From CAZSMK01 sp964608095 (GTDB lineage Bacteria; Sumerlaeota; Sumerlaeia; MWCT01; JAGHBZ01), in the NCBI GenBank assembly GCA_964608095.1, contig CAZSMK010000130.1:1-29285 (forward strand): a stretch of DNA of 29,285 nucleotides. The letters are read 5' to 3'. Position numbers and translations under genes: made by a program. How positions within the stretch are numbered: position 1 is the stretch's first letter; the number at the start of each line of letters is the position of its first letter. Positions 1-7,429 of the stretch are shown piece after piece. The notes beneath the pieces are model-generated. The model was not told the origin of the DNA and did no database searches. It saw only the letters and a list, made by a program, of their open reading frames with translations.

Positions 1-147
1 ATCGGTATCTTACAACAATAATGAGCACAACATTCAATCTTAAAACCGATTGTTTAGTCTAATTGTTTCCCGCAAAACTCCTATTTCGCGAATCTCTCGC
101 TTATACCCATATCTCTTTTGTATCCTGGTATTAAATTGGCAAATCTG

Positions 148-176
148 TTGACATTGCGACCGAAACTCTATATCCT
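148..176 (+). promoter_or_regulatory. Sigma70-type promoter for the Kre9-like gene
   Basis: A perfect TTGACA at 148-153 is followed, after exactly 17 bases, by TATCCT at 171-176 (4 of 6 matches to TATAAT). It lies about 40 bases upstream of the start codon at 216, so transcription should start near 183. The match is seen in the sequence; promoter activity is inferred. Confidence 0.55.
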
Positions 177-186
177 TAAGATATAG
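168..186. promoter_or_regulatory. Inverted repeat overlapping the -10/+1 region
   Basis: Two perfect 7-base arms, CTATATC (168-174) and GATATAG (180-186), flank a 5-base spacer. The repeat covers the proposed -10 element and start site of the promoter at 148-176. This is a usual place for an operator of a dimeric repressor, although a small RNA hairpin or chance in AT-rich DNA is also possible. No regulator gene is adjacent. Confidence 0.35.
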
Positions 187-215
187 TCTATTTCATAAAA
201 GGAAGGGACGAGAAG

Positions 216-1172
216 ATGAAATCGGGGATAAAAAGATTAATAATCATAACGTGTATCCTAACAGCGGGGTTACCCGGTGTTATTTCCCATGCCCAGGAGG
301 TTACAGCCCAGGAGTCGCGTTACGTTCGCGTAGTTTATCCTAACGGCGGAGAATCGTTAACCGTAGGATCGACACATCGAATTGCATGGAATGCGTCGGT
401 AAGTATTCGGACGGTCGTAATACAACTTGTTAATCCTGAACGCAATCTAATCTATACAATTGCGACAGGTGTTCGGAATACGGGTGGATATATGTGGAGA
501 ATATCGCCAACGGTTTATCCAGCAACAGGATATCGTATTAAGATTTATGATACTTCTTCGCTCTCGACATCAGATATGAGCGACCGAAGTTTCAGTATTT
601 TGCCGGGACAGGGAGTAGCTGTACCTCCGCTGGTTGCACCGCAGGCGACGGAACTTCCCCCGGGAGTCACACCGGGACCGACGCCCCTGCCGGGAGAAGC
701 GCCGCCCGGATGGAGACCGGAGACGGAATTAATCAAAGTTATGTACCCGAATACAAACTCAATACTTCTGAAGGACAGGACTTATTATATCCGATGGGAA
801 GCGCCTAAAGATGTCGATTATGTCAATCTTTTTGTTTCATTTGATGATGGAAAGAGCTATAGCAGAATAGATGTAAAAGAACGGGCACGAAATAAAAGAT
901 ATAGATGGCGCGTGCCTGATGAGGTTTATAGCTCCCCGAACTGCAGGATAAAGATAACGGATTATGAGAATCCATACATTTTAGGGACATCGCCGCGATT
1001 TACAATTAAAGAGCGTGGTGAAATATTGGGTTATCGGACACCTGCGCCGACGGTGCCGCCGCCGGCTCGAGTGAACATAACGCCTACGCCGGTTGGAGGG
1101 AGCGTTAAAACGCCGGTTCCCGGAGTACCCACACCAGCAAGTGTCGGACCGGGTGTCATCAAAAAGCGATAA
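216..1172 (+). CDS. Secreted protein with two Kre9/Knh1-like (Ser-Thr-rich GPI-anchored family) Ig-like domains
   Basis: A 318-residue protein with a clear Sec signal peptide: basic residues followed by a hydrophobic stretch at about 8-22, with likely cleavage after SHA near residue 26. Two related beta-sandwich modules follow. The first (about 37-127) opens with VVYPNGGESLTVGSTHRIAW, the hallmark start of the Kre9/Knh1-like family; the second (about 172-266) has the diverged counterpart VMYPNTN...YYIRW. A Pro/Gly-rich linker (about 128-170) joins them, and the C-terminal tail (about 277-318) is rich in Pro, Thr and Val and ends in Lys-Lys-Arg. Such domains are found in bacterial surface and secreted proteins, often with adhesive or polymer-binding roles, but the actual ligand is unknown. 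No catalytic motif or membrane anchor is visible at the C-terminus. The start at 216 follows GGAAGGGACGAGAAG. It is transcribed alone; the next gene (rpsL) has its own promoter. Confidence 0.75.
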   Translation: MKSGIKRLIIITCILTAGLPGVISHAQEVTAQESRYVRVVYPNGGESLTVGSTHRIAWNASVSIRTVVIQLVNPERNLIYTIATGVRNTGGYMWRISPTVYPATGYRIKIYDTSSLSTSDMSDRSFSILPGQGVAVPPLVAPQATELPPGVTPGPTPLPGEAPPGWRPETELIKVMYPNTNSILLKDRTYYIRWEAPKDVDYVNLFVSFDDGKSYSRIDVKERARNKRYRWRVPDEVYSSPNCRIKITDYENPYILGTSPRFTIKERGEILGYRTPAPTVPPPARVNITPTPVGGSVKTPVPGVPTPASVGPGVIKKR

Positions 1173-1278
1173 ACGAGAGAGCGGCGAGCGGCTATCTTTT
1201 TTTCATAGCATTTTTCTTAGACTGTGCAGTGCGTTTTGTATTGCAACGAAAAGGGCAGTGTCTATATAATTATGCCTC

Positions 1279-1308
1279 TTGACAATTTTCTACGTAATTC
1301 CGTATAAT
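1279..1308 (+). promoter_or_regulatory. Strong sigma70-type promoter of the rpsL-rpsG-fusA operon
   Basis: TTGACA at 1279-1284 and TATAAT at 1303-1308 are both perfect consensus hexamers, separated by 18 bases. Transcription is expected to start near 1315, giving a leader of about 80 bases before rpsL. A strong promoter here suits a ribosomal-protein operon. The motif is read directly; its strength is inferred. Confidence 0.8.
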
Positions 1309-1376
1309 AATAATTTTGGTTCGTATTTTACGTAAATAAGACTCCCATGCATTAACAGGGTGAGGAGAAAAACTTG

Positions 1377-1397
1377 ATGCATTCCCAGGAGGATTGA
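1377..1397 (+). CDS. Putative six-codon leader mini-ORF abutting rpsL
   Basis: The short ORF reads Met-His-Ser-Gln-Glu-Asp-stop. It has its own good ribosome-binding site (GAGGAG at 1362-1367, 9-base spacer), and its TGA stop (1395-1397) directly abuts the rpsL ATG (1398). The rpsL Shine-Dalgarno (GGAGG) lies inside this ORF. The arrangement would allow translational coupling or competition for initiation at rpsL. It could also be a chance ORF created by two adjacent Shine-Dalgarno-like sites; nothing shows that the peptide itself has a function. Confidence 0.35.
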   Translation: MHSQED

Positions 1398-1769
1398 ATG
1401 CCCACAATTAATCAGTTGATCCGAAAAGGAAGAGTTCAATTTAAAAAGAAGACAAAGACGCCGGCGCTAAAGGGATGTCCGCAAAAGCGCGGGGTGTGCA
1501 CACGTGTGTATACCGTGACGCCCAAGAAGCCGAATTCTGCGTTACGGAAAGTCGCGCGAGTCCGTTTGACCAGCGGTCAGGAAGTGACCGCTTATATACC
1601 CGGAGAAGGGCATAATCTGCAAGAACATTCTATTGTGCTTGTGCGAGGTGGTCGAGTCAAAGACCTGCCGGGCATTCGTTATAAGATCGTTCGTGGTGTT
1701 CTTGACTGCCAGGGAGTGACAAATCGTAAACAGTCTCGTTCGCGATATGGAGCGAAGAAACCTAAATAA
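1398..1769 (+). CDS. rpsL: 30S ribosomal protein S12
   Basis: A 123-residue protein, the usual length for bacterial S12, which sits at the decoding centre of the 30S subunit and helps monitor codon-anticodon pairing. The invariant blocks are present: TPKKPNSALRK (41-51), GHNLQEHS (71-78) and VRGGRVKDLPG (82-92). Lys43, Lys88 and Pro91, positions where substitutions give streptomycin resistance or dependence in other bacteria, are all wild type, so no S12-based resistance is predicted. Asp89 of the KDLPG loop, the site of methylthiolation in some bacteria, is also present. The start is fixed by GGAGGATTGA just upstream and by the conserved MPTINQL N-terminus. It is first in the str operon, 32 bases before rpsG, behind a near-consensus promoter. 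Confidence 0.98.
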   Translation: MPTINQLIRKGRVQFKKKTKTPALKGCPQKRGVCTRVYTVTPKKPNSALRKVARVRLTSGQEVTAYIPGEGHNLQEHSIVLVRGGRVKDLPGIRYKIVRGVLDCQGVTNRKQSRSRYGAKKPK

Positions 1770-1801
1770 CTCAGAAAAGGTTCAGGAGGAGTAAGGAGTA
1801 T

Positions 1802-2278
1802 ATGCCTCGTCGAAAAAGTAAAGCCAAAAAAAGAGAGATCGGGCAGGATTTCAGGTATGATTCAGAGGTCCTGAGCAAGTTTATTAATTGTATGATGTGG
1901 GACGGTAAGAAGTGTACTGCACAGCGTACAATATATAAGGCTCTGGATATGATAAAAGAAAAGATGCCTGATAAGGAGCCTATAGAAGTATTCGATCAAG
2001 CCATAGAAAACGTGAAGCCGGTACTCGAGATACGGTCACGTCGCGTGGGTGGGGCGAACTATCAGATTCCCATTGAAGTACGACCACAACGTCGGCTTTC
2101 ACTTGCCATCCGCTGGCTGGTTGCGGCATCGCGTTCCCGAGCGGAAAAAACCATGGCTGAACGCCTCGCGAACGAATTTATGGATGCATATAATAAGACA
2201 GGGCTTGCTATTAAAAAGCGCGAAGATACACATCGTATGGCGGAAGCCAACCGTGCCTTCGCTCATTATCGTTGGTAA
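1802..2278 (+). CDS. rpsG: 30S ribosomal protein S7
   Basis: A 158-residue protein that nucleates assembly of the 3' domain of 16S rRNA and lies near the E site of the small subunit. The typical S7 N-terminus MPRRK, the motif IEVRPQRRLSLAIRWLVAAS (about 89-108) and the C-terminal EDTHRMAEANRAFAHYRW are all present, and the length matches the usual 156 or so residues. A strong AGGAGGAGTAAGGAG stretch precedes the ATG. It follows rpsL in the standard order. In several bacteria S7 is the autoregulator of this operon; I could not confirm an S7-binding structure here. A terminator-like hairpin lies just downstream, between this gene and fusA. Confidence 0.98.
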   Translation: MPRRKSKAKKREIGQDFRYDSEVLSKFINCMMWDGKKCTAQRTIYKALDMIKEKMPDKEPIEVFDQAIENVKPVLEIRSRRVGGANYQIPIEVRPQRRLSLAIRWLVAASRSRAEKTMAERLANEFMDAYNKTGLAIKKREDTHRMAEANRAFAHYRW

Positions 2279-2290
2279 TTTTTATATAAG

Positions 2291-2335
2291 ACTGGTGGCA
2301 TTCTTTCTGTATGAGAAAAATGTCGCCAGTTTTTT
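2291..2335 (+). terminator. Terminator-like hairpin (attenuator) between rpsG and fusA
   Basis: The arm starting ACTGGTGGCATT (2291-2302) pairs with AATGTCGCCAGT (2319-2330): 12 base pairs including two G-U wobbles, with a loop of about 16 bases that can close further. The 3' arm runs straight into TTTTTT (2330-2335), the layout of a Rho-independent terminator. It begins 13 bases after the rpsG stop and ends 36 bases before fusA. No convincing promoter is seen between hairpin and fusA, so partial readthrough into fusA is the likely outcome. Confidence 0.7.
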
Positions 2336-2371
2336 ATTTGGTAAAAAACGGTAATATCGATACGGAGAATT

Positions 2372-4456
2372 ATGGAAAAACGCCAATATAGTCTCACAAA
2401 ATTACGCAATATCGGCATTATGGCGCATATTGACGCCGGAAAGACGACTACGACCGAGCGGATTCTTTTTTATACGGGTCGGACGTACAAAATAGGCGAC
2501 GTTGACGAAGGAACGGCTGAGATGGATTGGATGGAGCAGGAAAAAGAAAGAGGGATAACCATCACATCGGCTGCGACACATTGCGAATGGAAAGGATATC
2601 GTATCAATATCATCGATACGCCTGGACATGTGGACTTCACGGTTGAAGTGGAACGCTCCATTCGGGTTCTTGACGGAGCTATTGCGCTGTTTTGTGCAGT
2701 TGGTGGCGTGGAACCTCAATCGGAAACCGTCTGGCGCCAGGCGGAACGCTATCGGGTTCCCCGGATCGCTTTTATCAATAAAATGGATAGAATCGGCGCG
2801 GATTTTTATGGAGCCGTCATCATGATGCGCGATCGGCTCAAAACTCAACCGCTTCCAATACAGATTCCTGTTGGTAAAGAAGATTCCTTCATCGGCGTTG
2901 TTGACCTTATCACCTTGAAAGCCTACTATTGGGATACTGAAGAGAGCGACCAGAGCAAAGGAGTCATCTTTCAAACAAAGGAAATTCCAGAGAGTCTTGA
3001 GGCGGAAGCGAATGACATGCGTGAAAAGATGTTGGAGAGTATAGCGGAATATGACGACGAGCTCATGGAATTATATCTTGAAAAAAAGCAGATACCGGCC
3101 GACCTGATCAAAAAGGTGATCAGAAAGGCTACATTGTCGTGCGAGATTACGCCTGTGTTGTGCGGTACCGCATTTCGAAATCGAGGAATACAACCTCTGC
3201 TTGACGCAGTCGTTGATTATCTTCCCTCGCCTCTGGATATGCCGCCCGTGACATGTATAAACCCGGAGACCGGAGAAGCCGAAGAACGACGTCCAAACGA
3301 CAACGAGTCTTTTTCCGCACTTTGTTTCAAAGTCCAGACCGATCCCCATGTTGGACGTATTACGTATGTACGTGTTTATTCAGGTGTTCTTCAATCCGGC
3401 ACGTATGTATACAACGTGACGCAGGACCTAAATGAACGGGTCAATAACATATTGCTTATGCATGCAAATCGACGGCAAATCATCAAAGAGTTACGAACGG
3501 GAGATATTGCCGCACTTGTTGGATTAAAACGTTCATCGACAGGAGATACCTTATGTACGGCGGAATGTCCTATATTACTTGAATCCATATCGTTTCCTGA
3601 ACCGGTCATTTCAATCGCCATAGAACCAAGGACACGTGCGGATGAGGAGAAGTTGGGTATTTCCTTACGAAAACTCGCCGAAGAAGACCCTTCTTTTCAG
3701 GTCAAGTATGACGATGAAACCAACCAGACCATAATATCAGGAATGGGTGAGTTACATCTTGATATTATAGCAGACCGTTTACGGCGGGAGTTCAAGGTCA
3801 ATGTGAATGTGGGAAAACCCCAGGTATCGTATCGTGAGACATTATCCAAAAGTGCAACAGCCGAGGGGAAGTTTATAAAACAAAGCGGTGGTAAAGGACA
3901 ATATGGACATGTCTGGTTGCGAATTGAGCCGATGCCGCCGGGATTCGGGTTCGAGTTTTCCAACGAAATCAGAGGCGGCGACATACCAAAAGAATATATT
4001 CCTTCGGTAGAAAAGGGTGTCATTGAGGCGATGCAAACAGGCGTTCTTGCAGGTTATCCAATCGTTGACATCAAAGTAACCTTGTATGACGGTTCCTTTC
4101 ATCCAGTGGATTCATCGGAAGTGGCGTTTAAAATCGCCGGTTCAATAGCGTTTCAGGAAGGAGCGCGCCGCTGTGAGCCGCACCTGCTTGAACCCCTTAT
4201 GAGCCTCGAGGTTATTACACCGTCAACCTATCTTGGCGACGTGATTGGAAATTTACAACAACGACGTGCTCGTATCGAGAATATCTCGACTCGACATGAT
4301 TTGCATATCGTCAAGTCGCTGGTACCCTTAAGAGAAATGTTCGGGTATGCAACCGATCTACGTTCCTCGACTCAGGGTAGAGCAACTTACACCATGCAGT
4401 TTTCCCATTATGAACGCGTGCCGGGTGATATTGAGGCAAAAAAAGCCTGGGCATAA
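2372..4456 (+). CDS. fusA: Translation elongation factor G
   Basis: A 694-residue EF-G, the GTPase that moves tRNAs and mRNA through the ribosome. G-domain motifs are intact: AHIDAGKT (18-25), switch I RGITITSAAT (60-69), DTPGH (82-86) and NKMD (136-139). Domains II to V follow in order at normal length, including the domain IV segment with GGKGQYGHVWLRIEP and the C-terminal region with YATDLRSSTQGRATYTMQF. It appears to be a canonical translocation EF-G rather than a divergent EF-G2 paralogue, judging by its place in the str operon and its motifs. The start is supported by CGGAGAATT before the ATG. It lies 93 bases after rpsG, behind a terminator-like hairpin. The usual next gene, tuf, is absent: the following gene, hflX, is convergent. 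Confidence 0.98.
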   Translation: MEKRQYSLTKLRNIGIMAHIDAGKTTTTERILFYTGRTYKIGDVDEGTAEMDWMEQEKERGITITSAATHCEWKGYRINIIDTPGHVDFTVEVERSIRVLDGAIALFCAVGGVEPQSETVWRQAERYRVPRIAFINKMDRIGADFYGAVIMMRDRLKTQPLPIQIPVGKEDSFIGVVDLITLKAYYWDTEESDQSKGVIFQTKEIPESLEAEANDMREKMLESIAEYDDELMELYLEKKQIPADLIKKVIRKATLSCEITPVLCGTAFRNRGIQPLLDAVVDYLPSPLDMPPVTCINPETGEAEERRPNDNESFSALCFKVQTDPHVGRITYVRVYSGVLQSGTYVYNVTQDLNERVNNILLMHANRRQIIKELRTGDIAALVGLKRSSTGDTLCTAECPILLESISFPEPVISIAIEPRTRADEEKLGISLRKLAEEDPSFQVKYDDETNQTIISGMGELHLDIIADRLRREFKVNVNVGKPQVSYRETLSKSATAEGKFIKQSGGKGQYGHVWLRIEPMPPGFGFEFSNEIRGGDIPKEYIPSVEKGVIEAMQTGVLAGYPIVDIKVTLYDGSFHPVDSSEVAFKIAGSIAFQEGARRCEPHLLEPLMSLEVITPSTYLGDVIGNLQQRRARIENISTRHDLHIVKSLVPLREMFGYATDLRSSTQGRATYTMQFSHYERVPGDIEAKKAWA

Positions 4457-4567
4457 TCTAATCGAATTATGCACATGTTAACTTACTTTTTGTGGGAAGA
4501 GTAGGTGAGAGGTGTTTTTGAGAAGAGCCTTGCCATCCGATTTCTTATCTACAATCTGAGATTTCTC

Positions 4568-5920
4568 CTATCTCGAGTTTTCCTTTTCTATTATCCATTC
4601 ATCCGGTAGCTGATTCAGTACGTCAAGGGATACGCTCGTTTGGACCTTTACGCAATCCGGCAGGTATTCGATATGGACATTATTGGAATGATCGGAGAGG
4701 AAGCGATGAAGTGTACGAGAATGCCTATAAGGGACTTTCAGGGTAACGAGGTGAAAAATTCCCGCCAAGAGGTCGCTTATCATTTTCTGGAGATGATCCA
4801 ATCCTTCTCCCGTGGTGGCTGAGATTGCCACTGCAGGCGAATAGCGTTGTGACAAGGCGTTCAGCACCACACGATCTTCGACAAGATCGACCTTGTTGAA
4901 CACGGTGATCATGGGCTTGTCCGAAATCTCGAGTTCTTTCAGGATATCGAAGGTTGCGGAGATCTCGCGTTCGGGTTTTCTGTATGCCGCATCAACCACC
5001 TGCAAGAGCAGATGTGCGTATTCAGTCTCTTCAAGGGTAGCCCGAAACGCTGCGACTAATTGCGTCGGGAGTTTCTTGATAAAGCCAACGGTATCGGACA
5101 TGAGGGTTTCCATCCCATTCGGAAGTACTACTTTTCGCACTGTGGGATCAAGAGTTGCAAACAATTTATCCTCAACGGTTATGTCAGCGTGGGCAAGATG
5201 GTTCAACAGAGTCGATTTCCCTGCGTTTGTATAGCCTATAATGGCGACCATGGGCAATCCTGAAGAGAGACGACGTTTGCGTTGAGTGGTGCGATACAAC
5301 CGTATACGTTCAATTTCTCTCTCGAGGTGGTGTAGCCGTTCACGGATTTTTCTTCGGTCTGTTTCCAGTTTGGATTCACCCGGGCCGCGTGTTCCTATCC
5401 CGCCTGCCAGGCGCGAGAGCGAGGTGCCATGACCGCGTAAACGGGGAAGTCTGTAAATCAACTGTGCCCATTCGACCTGGAGTTTCCCTTCTCTTGTGTG
5501 TGCACGTCGGGCGAATATATCGAGTATCAGGGTGGTTCTATCAATAATCTTACATTCAAAGAGGTCTTCGAGGTTACGCATCTGGGCGGGTGAAAGTTCA
5601 CGATTGAATATCACACCGGTTACGTTGAGATTATGGATTTGGCGGCTGAACATCTCCGCCTTTCCCCGTGTAATCAGGTAGGCGGGATCGAAGCGACGAA
5701 GGTATGCTATCTCCTTATCGACAACGCTTGCCTTTGCTGTATAGACCAGCTGTTCCAATTCACGCAGCGATGTCTCTTCTTCTTCCCGATCCGATTCTTT
5801 CTCAATGATCCCGATCAAGAAGAAGGTTTCTGATGATTGATCAGTGAATGTCATTGAGCTACGATTCGATTGCGTTTCCCCTCTTTTTGGTAATCCGTTA
5901 GAAGTGAAAAATCCTATCAA
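4568..5920 (-). CDS. hflX: Ribosome-associated GTPase HflX
   Basis: A 450-residue GTPase of the HflX (Obg-HflX) family, which binds the 50S subunit and can split stalled or stress-arrested ribosomes. The HflX N-terminal domain occupies about 30-190 and contains the signature GTRGPGESKLETDRR (176-190), followed by a helical linker. The G domain has GYTNAGKST (229-237), TLDPT (256-260), DTVGF (276-280) and NKVD (342-345). The first in-frame start is a TTG whose first base (5920) lies just inside the 3' end of hfq (TTGA overlap), so translational coupling is likely. It has AAGGGGA almost directly upstream, unusually close. ATG at 5854 (residue 23) is an alternative that fits family N-termini better but has a distant Shine-Dalgarno (GGGGAA, about 19 bases away). 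It is last in miaA-hfq-hflX, the order known from E. coli. Confidence 0.95.
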   Translation of the reverse strand: MIGFFTSNGLPKRGETQSNRSSMTFTDQSSETFFLIGIIEKESDREEEETSLRELEQLVYTAKASVVDKEIAYLRRFDPAYLITRGKAEMFSRQIHNLNVTGVIFNRELSPAQMRNLEDLFECKIIDRTTLILDIFARRAHTREGKLQVEWAQLIYRLPRLRGHGTSLSRLAGGIGTRGPGESKLETDRRKIRERLHHLEREIERIRLYRTTQRKRRLSSGLPMVAIIGYTNAGKSTLLNHLAHADITVEDKLFATLDPTVRKVVLPNGMETLMSDTVGFIKKLPTQLVAAFRATLEETEYAHLLLQVVDAAYRKPEREISATFDILKELEISDKPMITVFNKVDLVEDRVVLNALSQRYSPAVAISATTGEGLDHLQKMISDLLAGIFHLVTLKVPYRHSRTLHRFLSDHSNNVHIEYLPDCVKVQTSVSLDVLNQLPDEWIIEKENSR

Positions 5921-6231
5921 TCCCCTTTTCTTTTCTTTTCGTTTTCTTGAACTTGTGATATGTTGAGAGGATTAAAGGCTGCCTTCTTCTTGTTGCCTGC
6001 TGCCACAGATTGAAGAGTTCGGGAGTTTTTTGACGTCACCACCTGTGATACAGCGTGTTTGTAAAGGAGGTATTGTTTTCCCTCGCTACTTAGAATGACA
6101 GTAAAATTATCAAATCCTTTGACATGTCCCTCGAGAACCGAGCCATCAAGCATCACGATCTTCACTTCGGTACCATCTTTGCGGACCTGGTTAAGGAAAC
6201 TGTCTTGCAAGTTGAGTACGGTTTTTGTCAT
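5917..6231 (-). CDS. hfq: RNA chaperone Hfq
   Basis: A 104-residue Hfq, the Sm-fold hexamer that pairs small RNAs with mRNAs and protects RNA. The Sm1 region (LQDSFLNQVRKDGTEVKIVM, then LDG..LEGHVKGFDNF) and the Sm2 motif YKHAVSQV are close to the bacterial consensus; the tail after about residue 70 is short, basic and probably disordered (ending KKRKGD). ATG at 6231 is preceded by GGAGG with an 11-base spacer. It is flanked by miaA upstream (113 bases) and overlaps hflX by 4 bases, the classic cluster. A small hairpin (GCTAT-TTG-ATAGC on the minus strand, 6299-6311) lies between miaA and hfq about 10 bases before a T-run; it might attenuate or process the transcript, but it is weak. Confidence 0.96.
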   Translation of the reverse strand: MTKTVLNLQDSFLNQVRKDGTEVKIVMLDGSVLEGHVKGFDNFTVILSSEGKQYLLYKHAVSQVVTSKNSRTLQSVAAGNKKKAAFNPLNISQVQENEKKRKGD

Positions 6232-6344
6232 CTTTTTTTACGCCTCCTGTCGAAGCCTCACGGTTGTAAAAGCAAGAAAAAAAATTATCATGTTTTCTGC
6301 TATCAAATAGCAAGAAAAAATTTGTACATAGTTTTTTATATAGC

Positions 6345-7295
6345 TTAATCTCCAAAAGTGGCAATAAAAAGTTGCCCCATTGACTTGAGAATTTGCTCAT
6401 CAGCGCCCGAACTCAGATTAATCCACACGCCGTCTTTCATACCCTTAAACCAGGTAATCTGCCTTTTAGCATAGCGCCGTGTATCACGTTTAATAGAGGA
6501 TTTTGTCTCTTCGAGGGACTTTTTATTATTAAGATATGCTATGATTTCTCTATATCCCAGAGCGTGCAATCCGGGGTCATCTGCGCTGTAGCCCATATCA
6601 AGAAGGCGCTTGACTTCTTCAATAAATCCCTCCTGGAACATTTTTTCAACGCGCTCATTGATTCGTTCGAAGAGTTCTCTTCTGTCACGGGTGAGCACAA
6701 CGAGGCGTGCATCATAGCGGGTGCCTTGCTTCCTGCTCTCCTCTTGTAGCCTTGAGATTGGTTTACCCGTAACATAAAAGACCTCTAATACCCGTAGTAT
6801 CCGTATTCTGTCTGAAGGGGCAATGCGGGAGGCGGCGTCCGGATCAATATCTTCAATCTCTCGATAGAGAGATTCTATTCCTTCTGTTTGAAGACGATCT
6901 TTCAATTTTTTTCTTACATGAATATCTTTGCTGGGTTCTTCAAATATACCCTCAATGAGCGATTTGATATACATACCGCTTCCACCCACTACAAGGGGAA
7001 TACGACGTTTGCTATAGATTTCGGAGATCTTTTCATCAGCCCGTTTTATAAATTCCGCCACATTGAATTGTTCAGAGGGCTCCACGAGGTCAATAAGATG
7101 ATAGCGTATATCTCCAAGCTCTTCCGGGGATGGTTTTGCTGTGCCAATGTCAAGATATTTATATACCTGAAAGGCATCTGCTGAGACAATGTCACCCTCG
7201 AAAATACGTGCGAGTTTTAGCGCCAGCTCTGTTTTGCCAACCGCCGTAGGTCCTGCTATAACAAATAGCCTTTTTCTTTTTTTGAGGTTATTCAT
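6345..7295 (-). CDS. miaA: tRNA dimethylallyltransferase MiaA
   Basis: A 316-residue enzyme that transfers a dimethylallyl group from DMAPP to N6 of A37 in tRNAs reading UNN codons. The P-loop GPTAVGKT (15-22), the motif SADAFQVYKYLDIGTAKP (38-55; D40 is the expected catalytic Asp), GGSGMYIKSL, GLHALGYREI and the C-terminal YAKRQITWF are all present. The reading frame is open upstream to a TTG at 7379, but those extra 28 codons look unlike MiaA and run through a palindromic spacer element. ATG at 7295 gives the expected N-terminus just before the P-loop and has GGGGAGA about 12 bases upstream, so I choose it. It is the first gene of miaA-hfq-hflX and may be co-transcribed with the malic enzyme gene 134 bases upstream. 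Confidence 0.96.
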   Translation of the reverse strand: MNNLKKRKRLFVIAGPTAVGKTELALKLARIFEGDIVSADAFQVYKYLDIGTAKPSPEELGDIRYHLIDLVEPSEQFNVAEFIKRADEKISEIYSKRRIPLVVGGSGMYIKSLIEGIFEEPSKDIHVRKKLKDRLQTEGIESLYREIEDIDPDAASRIAPSDRIRILRVLEVFYVTGKPISRLQEESRKQGTRYDARLVVLTRDRRELFERINERVEKMFQEGFIEEVKRLLDMGYSADDPGLHALGYREIIAYLNNKKSLEETKSSIKRDTRRYAKRQITWFKGMKDGVWINLSSGADEQILKSMGQLFIATFGD

Positions 7296-7350
7296 TTTGT
7301 AAAGAGCATCTCCCCAAGAGTAAAAACAAGTATAAAACAAGAAGCGTGCG

Positions 7351-7420
7351 ATGTCATCCCGAAAGGGAGTGCGAGTCAAGATGAGTGAAAGGCCCAGAGT
7401 AGGGCAAAGGGTGACTCCTT
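7351..7420. repeat. Nested inverted repeats between the malic enzyme gene and miaA
   Basis: This spacer contains a TCCC-GAAA-GGGA hairpin (7357-7368), a GCCC/GGGC hairpin (7392-7405), and longer-range complements GAGTC (7373-7377) with GACTC (7413-7417) and GGAGT (7366-7370) with ACTCC (7414-7418). It is GC-richer than neighbouring spacers. It resembles the palindromic interspersed units (REP/MITE-like) found between genes in many genomes, or a structured 3' end of the malic enzyme mRNA. Only one copy is seen in this window, so a repeat family is not demonstrated. Confidence 0.35.
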
Positions 7421-7429
7421 ATGGCGCTC

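Noticed and set aside
1191..1215. GCTAT-loop-ATAGC followed by T-rich sequence after the Kre9-like gene as a terminator
   Set aside because: Only 5 base pairs, with the T-run inside the loop rather than after the stem.
2402..2974. 190-codon minus-strand open frame opposite fusA
   Set aside because: Lies antisense within the EF-G G domain, whose conservation explains the open frame.
4558..4582. GAGAT/ATCTC hairpin with TTTT after fusA as a bidirectional terminator with hflX
   Set aside because: A 5-bp AT-rich stem with a 7-base loop that overlaps the hflX 3' end; too weak to call.
7296..7379. N-terminal extension of MiaA to a TTG at 7379
   Set aside because: The extension is unlike MiaA, lies in palindromic spacer DNA, and ATG 7295 gives the expected N-terminus before the P-loop.
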